From Karstenula rhodostoma CBS 690.94 (Eukaryota; Ascomycota; Dothideomycetes; Pleosporales; Didymosphaeriaceae), in assembly GCA_010093485.1 (NCBI GenBank), contig MU001507.1:24037-45221 (forward strand): a stretch of 21,185 nucleotides of DNA, written 5' to 3'. Shown one piece after another: positions 11,702 to 21,185 of this stretch. The notes below the pieces were generated by a model. It made no database searches. It was not told the origin of the DNA and worked only from the letters and a program-made list of their open reading frames with translations. The position numbers were made by a program, and so were the translations under genes. Every line of letters begins with the position of its first letter. The stretch's first letter is position 1.

Positions 11702-12141
11702 TATTAATAATAGAAAGCCATTTATTATCTTCTACTTCTACTATTACTCCTTAAATAAGTTATTCTTAATATAAAAGTAATATCTTTAATAGAGTTTCTT
11801 AAGAACTTATATATTATTAGGTATACTCTAGAGCCTATTAACTTAATTAAATATAATAATAAAGTAATCTAGACTTTAAGCCTAGAATAGCTTTAGTATA
11901 TATTTACTTATTAAAAGCGCCAGGAGGAGAACTAATAATAACTTAAGTATAAGTAGTCTAGATTAGAGACTATGGCTAGAGATAATAATATAGTTAGGGA
12001 CGATAATATTAAAGTATTCTAGGTAATAAATCTAAGAAAGGAGCGATATAAGTAATAAAGGCCTATATAAAGTAATAAATACTAGGCGCTATAAATCTCT
12101 AGAGACTTAAAGGTTTTAATCCTAGAGGTAAAATATAGTAT
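11702..12141 (+). pseudogene. Small charged ORF relic between inverted arms, function unknown
   Basis: One plus-strand register (codons at 11702, 11918, 11972) reads as a Gln/Glu/Lys/Arg-rich, coiled-coil-like peptide of up to about 145 codons, with only TAA/TAG interruptions. It includes KRQEENQQQLKYKQ near 11915-11956 and MARDNNIVRDDN at 11972-12007. The ATG at 11972 is one of very few left in the window, but it need not be the original start. I do not recognise a family. Its position between inverted arrays could make it the cargo or transposase-like protein of the element, but no DDE motif is visible. Confidence 0.45.
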
Positions 12142-12149
12142 TCTATAAA

Positions 12150-12370
12150 ATTATAGTAGATTCTATATACTAAGACGAGTTAATAGAAATTTATACTAAA
12201 TTATAGTAGGGTTAAATAATAGTAGACCTTATAAACTAAGGTAAGCTAATAGAAAGTCTAGTTAAGTACTAATAGACTTTATAGACTAAAGTAATATTAT
12301 AAATAATACTATCGAATACTAATAGATTTTATAAACTAAGGGGAGGTAAAAATAGAAAGTTATAATACTT
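12150..12370 (-). repeat. Right arm of inverted repeat: ~50-bp sub-repeats
   Basis: The reverse complement reads CTCCCCTTAGTTTATAAAAT, then ACTTTAGTCTATAAAGTC, then CTTTCTATTAGCTTACCTTA, matching the left arm unit by unit with point differences. About four units are recognisable, including a final ATTAACTCGTCTTAG block that matches the outermost left unit (TTAACTCGTCTTT near 11073). Arm-to-arm spacing is about 830 bp. No clean target-site duplication was found. Confidence 0.7.
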
Positions 12371-12839
12371 TATAATAGGGAATACCTTTAATCCCTTTAA
12401 TTTTTAAAACTAGGGGAGTAAGGGTCGCTCGTTTAAAATCTTAGTAAAGATTAAGGGCTATAGTATTTAAAATATAATAAGGAGAATAAAGATAATAAGA
12501 ATAAAAATATATCTATACTAACTTATATATTATACTAGTAGAGTTTAGTCGATATATATATAATATATCGTATAAGGGAATACTATATTATAAACCTATT
12601 CTAAGTAGTTATTTAAACCTAGAATTTATATTATTTTTTTCTATATTTTTATTACTCTATAATTATTAAAATAATTACTATAAGCCTAATATAAGCTCTA
12701 TTACCCCTAAGACTTAATATATTCTTATATTATATCTACTCTATCTATAATTAAGATAGAAAGGATTTATATCTTTAATTAATAATATTATATTATTAAA
12801 CTAGTAGTAATATCTATTATAACGAGCCAACTAGAAAAC
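12371..12839. other. AT-rich spacer with one short palindrome, no gene seen
   Basis: No frame reads convincingly here. CGATATAT at 12550-12557 is mirrored by ATATATCG at 12563-12570, an imperfect AT palindrome of little significance at this composition. A purine-rich patch occurs near 12480-12500. The 5' end of the next relic may lie here. Confidence 0.4.
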
Positions 12840-14545
12840 TACTAGTTTATAAATAACTTTAGTATATAAAGTAAGAGTATAAATATCCTAATAGATAATA
12901 GAAAGTATATAGACTACTACTACTACTAATTAAAAGAATCCCCTAAAAAAGAGTTATCTATTTCTTAGATAAAGCTATTACTAGACTTAGCTATAAAATA
13001 CTCTATTATACTATATAAAATTTATATTATCTCTATTAAATACTATCTATACTCCCTACTTACTACTTAATTAAGAATTCTAAAGTATTAAGAGCCCTTT
13101 ATAATTTTAACCTAACTTACTATTAGCTTTTTTCCTCTAGTACTTAGAGTACTTAATAGTATATATATAACCTTATCTATTACCTACTAAAGATTAACTA
13201 CTCTCTAATAAGAAAGAGATACTAACCCTAATAGTAGAGGTAGTATACCCCTACTAATAAAAGGCCTTTTATATAGAGTATTACTTAGTCCTAAGGTTAT
13301 ATATAGAATTCTATACCTAGATAGTATTTTATATAAATAGGCTTTTAATAGCTTAAATTATTTTCTTTTACTAGTATATATAGAGATATATACTATATAT
13401 AAAAGGGAGTCTATAGGTAAATATCTTAGTATTATTATAGATTTAAAATATACTACTACCTAGCTTTAACCTTAGTTAAGTTAGGCCCCTATCCCTCCCT
13501 AATTTTAAATTTATATACCTATTTTTACTTTTCTACTACTAGTAGCTATTATTATAAGTCTAGTAGAAAGTAGATTTTATAAAACTATAGTAAGTCTAAC
13601 AGTACCTAACTAATATAGTTATAAAAATATAGAGATATAAGTTATAAAAAATATATAATAAAATCTACTATCTTTAACCTATTATAACTAGCTAGGGATA
13701 TATATTCTAGCTATAGTATCTTAGTAAGGCTATATACTACCTAGAATACTATTTAGAGGTCCTATAGTATATATTAATATTGGCACGTAGTATAGTTATT
13801 CTATCTATTAAGAAACACGCCGTCTTCGTCTTACTAGTAATTATATAAATATAGTAGAAGTAGATATAGATAGTAATAGTATAGTAGGGCTTTATTATCT
13901 ATCTAGTTATATAGTAAGTAGGTATAATTACCCTATAGCGGGCCTCTATAGGACCCTTTAATATAATTAAAGAGTTAGCCTACTATAAAATATATAAAGT
14001 AGAAATCTATATACTAGTAATAGACTATATAATAGATCTATCTAAGTATTTCTTCTATATTATAAATATATTAGATTACCCTATTATATATATCCTTATA
14101 CTTTTAAATTATATATATTACCTTTATCCTTATATTAGTAGGGGTAAGTACTAGGGAAGGAGAACTAGGTTCTATTTATTATATTAGTAGCGCTATAATA
14201 TAAGGAGGAGGAGGAAAGGGAAAAATTCTTATATATATTTATTATAGAGTAGGCTATTATATCTACTTAGGGTAGGAGAGGTAGTAATAGAGGCTATATA
14301 TATATATACTAATAGTAGAATAGAAATAAATAAAGGTATTAATATAAAGAAGAGTATAGCTTATAAAGGAGTTATAGTTTATATAGATAAAAGGGTACAC
14401 GTTAAAAGAAAGGTTAGTATTAATACCTAGGCTAATAAGGATATATTAGGTATATTAGCCCTAAATCTATATAATAGGATATTTAGGATAGAGAGAGTAT
14501 AGAAGCTATATAGAGACTTTCTAGATTTATATATAGTATAATTTA
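12840..14545 (+). pseudogene. Unidentified protein relic, convincing only in its 3' half
   Basis: Read in the register with codons at 12841, 13921 and 14281, this strand gives long stretches with only TAA/TAG interruptions. The best part is 13920-14545: 14281-14406 contains no stop at all, rare in this window, and is rich in Lys, Arg and Glu (for example YIDKRVHVKRKVS at 14386-14424). The sense strand is purine-rich there, as expected of coding DNA. Between 13440 and 13900 two other frames, including one on the minus strand, look about equally open, so the 5' half is unsure. No family is recognised. It converges tail-to-tail with the RecQ relic around 14.53 kb. Confidence 0.4.
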
Positions 14546-17500
14546 TTTACCTATTAAAGTATTAATTAAATATAACACGGATATAGGCGGGTCTATTAAA
14601 ACCTAGAAGTATTATCTTATCTATAACCTACCTTATATAGCTATTAAGCTTACCTATATAGATATATATACTATTACTATATATAATATAGGTAATAGCC
14701 AGCTTTCTACTATATCCTACCTACCTAGATTCCTATCCCTAGTTAATACTATTATTAGGCACCCTAAAATAGATAACTATATCTATATTAATAAGGTTAG
14801 CCCTAGTAGTAAGTATACTTATAGTAAAGATAATACCTTTTTTATACTTATTAAATATATTCTATACTACCTTTTTTTCCTTAGCCATTATCTTTCTATA
14901 ATATATAAATAACTTTTTATACTTATCTATATTAGTATAGAGGTCCTTACAGGCTATATAACTACTAATAAAAATAATAATCTTATAGTATTACTATAGC
15001 TTATATTAGATATAGAATACTATTATTAATATTATAGCCTACTTCTCTATTAGCTTAATAGCTTAATAGAATAGATTAGGATAGGTAGTAAACTTCTATA
15101 TAACCTCTATATACTTATTAAGTGCCAGTATACTATATACCTATACTTACTAGTTAAATAGGATAGTAGCTAAGAGTAGAAGTATTAGTATACTAAATTA
15201 GTCTAGAGTATAGAGGTTAAGTAGATTTTTATAATACTAGTAGTTAGGGAGTAGGATATAGTAGTACTTATTTAATACTAGATACTCTAGCTCGCTATTT
15301 ATATACTACTAGTATATAAAGTTTTTAAAGGTATCTATATTAATATATTTAGATATAGTAATAATAATATATATAGATTTATAAAACTACTTTATTCTAA
15401 ATATATTAATATAGATTTTTAGCTTATAATACTTACTTATAATATTATTCTATATAGTAATAAATAGGGTAATAACTATAGTCTATCTATAATTACTTTC
15501 TAGAGTAATAGTAGGTAATAGGTATCTATTTATTTTACTAGTACTAGTAGATATAATATAGACTACTATACTAACCCCTTTAAATAGTAAGGCTAGTACC
15601 CGCTTACTCCCTAGCTATAGTACCTAGTCCTTAGGAGTATTATTACTAAATAGCTTATATATATTTACTAAGCTATATAAGGTAATATATTCTACTAACT
15701 AGTTTATACTACTACTACTATTTTCTTTTTCTTCCTCTCTAATATTCCCTTATATATTAAAATTACTTATATTAAAGTTAAGGTGGCTATACTATTTATA
15801 GAAGATATATATATAGGTATTAGATTAACTATAGCTAAATATTTATATAAAGATATACTACGTCTCTTTAGTATATATTACTACTATAGTAGTAGATATA
15901 TATTCTATTTATACCTTATAGTCTTCCTTATACTTTTCTTTCTAGGCTACCTCTACCTATTCTTTTATTAGTATCTTTATACTATAGAGTAGAGATACCT
16001 TCTTATCCTACTAATATTAGAAGATAATTATTAGATACTAGAGTATTAATATATTAATATCTAGCCCTATAATCTATTATATCGTGTAGTTAAGGAGTAT
16101 AGTAAATTACTAACTATTCTTTTACCTATACCCTACCTTATTACTCTAGAGATAGTAGCTATATATATAATAGTAGTATAATACTACCAGGCTATTAGTA
16201 GGTATAATTATAGTAATAAGCTAGTAGAATAGATAGATAAGCTATATATACTAGATAAGGAGGGAGCTAATATATTATAAAAAGTAATAGTATACTATAT
16301 AGATAGTCTTATCTTTATTATAACCCTTATAGTAGTAGGGTATAATTATAATAAGGCCTAGAAATAGAAATAGATTACTAGTACTATTAGTAAATAAGTT
16401 TTTATATATAATATTTAGTAGCTCTATTAAACACACGGGCTACCTACTAGTAAAATAGATAAGTAGAAAGATAGTATTAAGAAAGACTTATATTTATAAT
16501 AAGTAAGTTAGGGGAGAGAGAGATAATAGGTATTAGAGGGATACCTACCTTTATATTATACTTATCTATACTAATATAGTTATCTAGATTACTAGATATT
16601 ATTTTCACTTTACTAGTATTAATAGTAGTAAAGGCCTACTTAACTATATAGTCTTACTACTTATTAAGAGGTAGGCTACTTAGCTTAAAAGGGGAGTAAC
16701 CCTTATCTTAGATATCTAGGTTATATAGTATCTTATCCTAGAAAATTAGTAGTAGGGACACGATACTACTATAGCTAATAATATTAATAAGTAATATCTC
16801 TACCTCTTAGATTAATATCTATACTATATCCTTATACTCCTTAAATAATATTTTAATACTATAAATAATAATATTATTACTATTCTACTATATAAAGCTC
16901 TATACTATATCCCTATACTAGAAAATATTAAGGTAATACCCTATAGTAATAAGCTAGAATATAGAAGTATAGGACTTAGTACTAAAATAGGTATAGGTAA
17001 AGTTCCTTAACTTCTAGTTAGCCTTTTAGCTATAGTTCTATAAGATAGTTAGGATATTTCCCTTATTAACTAGTACCTTTATATTAGTAATAGAGGTATT
17101 ACTAAATAGTATAGCCTCTTCTACTATTAAACTAATATTATCTACCTTATTATCTATAGCTAAAGTTATTATAGTAGCTCCTATATCCTTTTTTTTATTT
17201 TTCTTTTCCTTTTTTTTATCTTTCTCTTTCTCCTCTTTATCTCTCTCTTCTAGCTATATTATAATTATCTCCTAAAAGTACTAATATACTATAAGATAGT
17301 AGTATTTCTTTAGTATAGATATATCTATAATAAAGTTATATACCTATTTAAAGCCAGACTTCTATAGGTCTAGGGTAACGAACGTAATTACTATTATAAT
17401 AGCTAGGTTAAAGTTACTCCTACTAGTAGTCTACTATATAAGTGCCAGCTAGAACTTATAGTATACCTATTCTAAGGGAGCTAGGGTCTAGTAATTATAG

Positions 17501-19010
17501 GCTATAGCTAAAATTATAGTAATAGAACTATCTATTTTTACTAGATATATATAGATACCCTTTTATACCCTTTTTACTATCTCTAATACCTTTAGTATTA
17601 GTAGGTAGTCTAGACCTACCTTAAATACTTAGTAGAAGAAGGTAAATATAAATAGTATTATATTATAATAATAGTCTAAGAAGTCTTAGTAGTATATAAG
17701 GGGTATTATAGGTATATAGTTTAGATATTCCTATATAATCTATATATAGGCCTAGTAGAAGATACTATATATAATTATATTCTATTAAACCTAAAATATA
17801 CTCTTTATAGTATTCTATAGGAGAGTAAGCCTTAGATATATCTAAGTAGCTAGATATATATAGTTCTATACTATATTCTACTCTATATTACTAATAACTT
17901 TATAGAACTTTATATATTTAAGGAAGGGGTTTATAATATACTTAGTAGTAGATAGTACCTTACTATACTAGTAAATAATATTCTTATCTAGTCTCTCTTA
18001 TACTTAATTAATCTATAATATAAACCGATCTACTATAGTATAGTAGGTAGTAGCTATAGTATATAATATATATTAACTTTTCTCTTCCTTCTCTATATCT
18101 ACCTCTATATCTACCTTTATAAACTAGCCTTCCTCTTTATCCTTAGTATCTACTACTAAGGGAGATATATAGAATTAAGGTATAGGGCACTATATTTTAA
18201 AGTACTATAATCCTTACCTATTTAGTTAGAGATATTATAAGAACGTGGCCTAATAGTAGGTTATCTATATATTAATAGTAGTAGTATAAATATTTATACT
18301 AAAGTTATAACTTCTAACCCTATATATTATATAGAGGTAGTTCTTTATATTTTTAGTTATATTTACTATCTCCCCTCTAAATATTATTCTATAGGTATTA
18401 TACTTAAGACCTAGTATTAGTAGTACTATACTACTAATAGCTATAGGAGAAGTAGTAGATAAGATAATTAACTAGATTATATTATTCTATAATAAATAGA
18501 GCTATATATATTTACTATTTATAAGTTTCTATACCTTTCTATATTACTAAATAGATATATCCTTATAGGTCTTAGATCTAAAGTATAATTTAATATCTAA
18601 TAGGAGGATATAATAGTAGTAGTATATATAAATAATAAGGTTATATTCTATATTAATATAGATAAGGTTTTATATAGTATAGAATAGTTAATACTTATAA
18701 TAATAAAGAAAGATAAGGATTAATAGAAATTTTAAGGTTAATAGGAAATATTCTAGGGATTATAGTTAGGTTAGGGGGGTAGTTATATTAAGGGAGATTT
18801 AAATCTAGCTATAGAATTAAAATTAGCTTAGTAATTCTATATAGTTTAGGGGCCAGCCTTTCCTTTCCTCTAGAAGCTTATACTCTTTCTTCTTTACTAC
18901 CTTTTTTTTATACTCCTAACTATAACTATAACTATTCCCTAAATCTAACTACTACTATAACTTCTCTCTATACTCTTACCAGCCTCTTATAGCTATAGCT
19001 AGTAGAGGTA
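14520..19010 (-). pseudogene. RIP-inactivated RecQ-type DNA helicase (telomere-linked-helicase-like)
   Basis: The C-terminal half (about 16480 to 14520, codon low coordinates 15543, 15261 and so on) carries RecQ motifs in order. RVLALLFKGVSIVVYI (15555-15602) resembles motif 0. STSTSKI (15531-15551) is the P-loop TGSGKS with both Gly turned to Ser as RIP predicts. TIVITLF (near 15460-15480) is motif Ia; NKYY (15261-15272) is a degraded DECH box; ATILF (15156-15170) resembles motif III TATLP. NIDIVIYFRVP (14757-14789) is motif V. QESRxVG (14715-14735) matches motif VI QESGRAGR but lacks one Gly. Upstream, 16.5-19.0 kb reads in a different minus register with a Lys/Glu-rich segment (17160-17240); the register change near 16.5 kb may be an intron, an indel or a gene boundary. 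Helicase identity is firm; unity with the N-terminal part is inferred. RecQ enzymes unwind DNA 3' to 5'; fungal subtelomeric versions are called telomere-linked helicases. Confidence 0.75.
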
Positions 19011-19082
19011 GTAGATAGAGAGCTAAATAATAAATATAATATTATACTAGTAGTATATAATAGAATCTAGGATATATACTTA
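19011..19082. promoter_or_regulatory. Short gap between divergent relics
   Basis: The minus-strand RecQ register becomes convincing just below 19010 and the plus-strand relic just above 19083, leaving a very AT-rich gap of roughly 70 bp rich in TATA strings. If both starts are right this would be a compact bidirectional promoter, but neither start codon survives, so the boundaries may each be off by 100 bp or more. Confidence 0.3.
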
Positions 19083-20990
19083 TATATATATACTATAGAG
19101 GAGGGTAGCTTTAGCTAGATAAGCGTGTTAGTTATATAAACACTAGAGGATACGCTATATTAAATAATTACTAATATTCCTAAAGCTAAGATAAGGAAGA
19201 TAGTTAATATAATATATTAAAATTTAGATTAATAGAATAAAGATATAGCTAGGCCAGGAGGTAGATAAGTATAGGAAGGTAATAGTAATAAGTAATTTAA
19301 GGAGGAGAAGGGATAGAAAAAAGATAAGTTTAGCTAATAATAATAAGAATAATAGCTTAAGGTAGTTAAAGGATACTCTATAATACTATAGAGGAAGAGG
19401 AAGTATACTACTAAAAAGGATATACTAGCTATAAATAAAATACTAGTTAATAATTTAAATTATAGCCTAATTAATACTATTATAAACTTGCAGGACTAGG
19501 AGTATATAAAGGCGCCTAATAATAAATTAAATAAGAAATATTAGTATAGGTTCTATTACTATAAATGGCCTAGTATTAGGGTTAATATAGTTACTAAGTT
19601 TATTAGTAGGGGTATAGTAGTTAGGTCTATAAATACCTTCTATAAGTAGTAGATAATTAGGCTTATATAGGCGCGATAATATTACTATAAAAGAAAGTTA
19701 TTTAAAGTCCTAATAAATAAGAATACCTTATTCTAAAGTAGGGTATTAAATTCTATATTAGCTTTATTCTACTACTAGAATATATCCCCTAGCACTCTAA
19801 TAGATAGTACTAATAAAGGGTAGTAATAGGGTATTCTATTAGATAATAAGGTATTTAATTTTTAGTTCCAGTTCTTTAATATATAGAAGATATAGGTAAA
19901 TAGTATTACTAAGTTTATATACTAATAATAGACGCTAGATTAGTTATATAAGTATTTTATTAGATTAGTAGAAAGGTTTTATAGTTAGGAGTAAGGGACT
20001 AGAGTATATAGAAGGAACTATAGGGATATTATAAAAAAGATATTATTTAAGATTACCTTTACTAAGGACTTTAGAAGGATACCTAATAAGAGTTATAATA
20101 AGGATATATAGAGGATATTTAAAAATATATTAAACTAGAAAATAAGGTAAAATATAATTAAAATAATATTTAGTTTAGTTAGTATCTTTACCTTAATACC
20201 TAGGGGACGTGTACCTAATAAGTAGATTAAGAAGTAATTAATATAGAAGTTAGTTAGTTAATAGGCTAAGCTTATAAGGAATTATAATAGAGATATTATA
20301 GTATTATTATAAAGGATAAAGGTACTATTTCTAGTATATATAGAATAGATATAGATACCTTCTAGTTTTATATTCTTATTAGAGCTTAGAGATAGGAATA
20401 AAATAAACCCTATTAACTTCTTTCTATAGATCTTTCTACTAATTTTATAAGTATAGATACTAACTATATATAATAGCCAGGAAAGTAGTAGTAAGGTAAT
20501 ATATAGTTAGGGTATAAAAGTAGATTTAAAAGAATATAGTATAGGGTTTATAGATAAGCAGTATAATAATAATAGTAATAATAATAAGATATAGGGATAA
20601 TAATATTAATAGGGGAGATAATATAGTAGTATTATTATAGGCACGGACTAGAGTAGATATAGATAATTTATAGGTTAGGTTATAGACTTAATATTCTATT
20701 TTTCAGATAAATCTAATAAGTATACTAATCTAGTAATACTAAACTTAGATATATATTTAGATATAGTAGGTTATTTATCTTCCCCTTAGGTAACTATTAT
20801 ACTATTAGAGGTCTAGGGTATTACTTAGCTAGTAGAGGTATATTAGGAAATATAGCTTAACTATTCTAGTAGTATAATATACTATATACTTAATCTAATT
20901 ATCTTGGTTAGATTATAACGGAGACCTTAATAATAAGCTTAATAATCTAGGTTATATTAACTAGAATCTATTTATTTTCCCTAAAGCACT
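19083..20990 (+). pseudogene. Unidentified large protein relic divergent from RecQ
   Basis: One plus-strand register (codons at 19083, 19863 and so on) reads for about 635 codons with only TAA/TAG interruptions. The N-terminal part is Gln/Lys/Glu-rich, with a QQQQEQQ run near 19335-19360. Then comes a Lys/Arg- and aromatic-rich region. Between 19900 and 20220 stops are sparse and the reading is strongly basic: LYKYFIRLVERFY (19941-19980), then TRVYRRNYRDIIKK (19999-20040) and TFTKDFRR. Frequent TAG codons flanked by aromatic residues suggest many former Trp. A polar Asn-rich run lies at 20560-20590. I do not recognise the family: there is no helicase, nuclease or DDE motif. Its divergent placement suggests co-expression with the RecQ protein, an inference from position only. 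Confidence 0.5.
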
Positions 20991-21185
20991 TCTAATTAAG
21001 ACTAATAGTAGTATAATATTTTTTAACCTAGTTTATAGGAGCTATTAAAAAATACTCCTAGATAGTATTATATACTATTAGATTATATAACCTACTTAGG
21101 TTTCGTGTAAATAGGAGTAAAATAGCCTAAAGTAATTTTCTTTTACTTTAGGGTTACCCTACTAAATACCCTATAAATTTAACCT
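20991..21185. other. AT-rich 3' end of window with one hairpin
   Basis: No coding signal. It contains a perfect inverted repeat, described separately, and a short C/T-rich end. The last bases, CCCTATAAATTTAACCT, show no telomere repeat array. Confidence 0.4.
21126..21152. repeat. Perfect 10-bp inverted repeat (hairpin)
   Basis: CCTAAAGTAA at 21126-21135 is the exact reverse complement of TTACTTTAGG at 21143-21152, with a 7-base loop TTTTCTT. The arms include three G/C pairs, unusual for chance in this composition. It lies about 140 bp beyond the unidentified plus-strand relic and could be a 3' processing hairpin, an element end, or chance. Confidence 0.6.

Noticed and set aside
15783..15971. 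62-codon plus-strand ORF beginning with GTG, rich in Ile, Leu, Tyr and Phe
   Set aside because: It is antisense to the RecQ relic: the same bases read on the minus strand continue that gene's register (the GTG is a CAC His codon). Its hydrophobic look comes from reading TA-rich DNA; there is no independent support.
1..21185. Mitochondrial, plastid or simply AT-rich genome as the source
   Set aside because: Plain AT bias would not remove CpA and TpG so selectively while leaving many CpT, CpC, GpG and ApG, nor leave nuclear helicase relics with stops only at CAA, CAG or TGG-type positions.
21151..21185. Telomere-like TTAGGG/CCCTA strings at the window end
   Set aside because: Only isolated partial matches (TTTAGGGTTACCCTA), no tandem array; expected occasionally by chance.
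1..21185. tRNA or rRNA genes
   Set aside because: I found no cloverleaf-like B box (GGTTCGANNCC) or conserved rRNA segment on either strand; RIP damage would also obscure them, so weak relics cannot be excluded.

Overview
The window looks like a saturated RIP (repeat-induced point mutation) block from a filamentous ascomycete (Pezizomycotina). TpA is hugely over-represented, and CpA and TpG are almost erased from both strands (only a few dozen of each by eye in 21 kb). No TGA stop is apparent, ATG is almost absent, and every reading frame is studded with TAA/TAG. C and G survive mainly in CpT, CpC, ApG and GpG contexts, so this is not plain AT bias as in an organelle. Nothing here can be expressed as a full-length protein today. 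I recognised the relics by reading TAA/TAG as former CAA, CAG or TGG, TAT/TAC as possible former Cys or His, and ATA as possible former Met, then looking for long stretches whose motif order fits a known family. The species cannot be named from this sequence.

Layout: 31-306, three copies of a 92-bp tandem repeat. 481-5358 (-), relic of a large SF1B (Upf1-like) helicase with five tandem CCHC zinc knuckles near its N terminus and a Ser/Asn/Gln-rich tail. 5359-6369, intergenic region between divergent genes, with imperfect repeats. 6370-10860 (+), relic of a SNF2-family helicase, readable in one frame for over 4 kb. 11082-12370, a foldback-like structure: inverted arrays of ~50-bp units flanking a small charged ORF relic. 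12840-14545 (+), unidentified relic, convincing only in its 3' part. 14520-19010 (-), relic of a RecQ-type helicase with recognisable motifs I to VI, convergent with the previous gene. 19083-20990 (+), unidentified relic divergent from RecQ. 21126-21152, a perfect 10-bp hairpin.

The unexpected point is that relics of three different helicase groups (SF1B, SNF2, RecQ) lie side by side, two of them apparently heading divergent pairs. RecQ-type genes of this kind are known as telomere-linked helicases in fungi, so a subtelomeric block or a large helicase-carrying mobile element are the two leading inferences. Because RIP acts on duplicated DNA, less damaged copies may exist elsewhere in the genome or in relatives.
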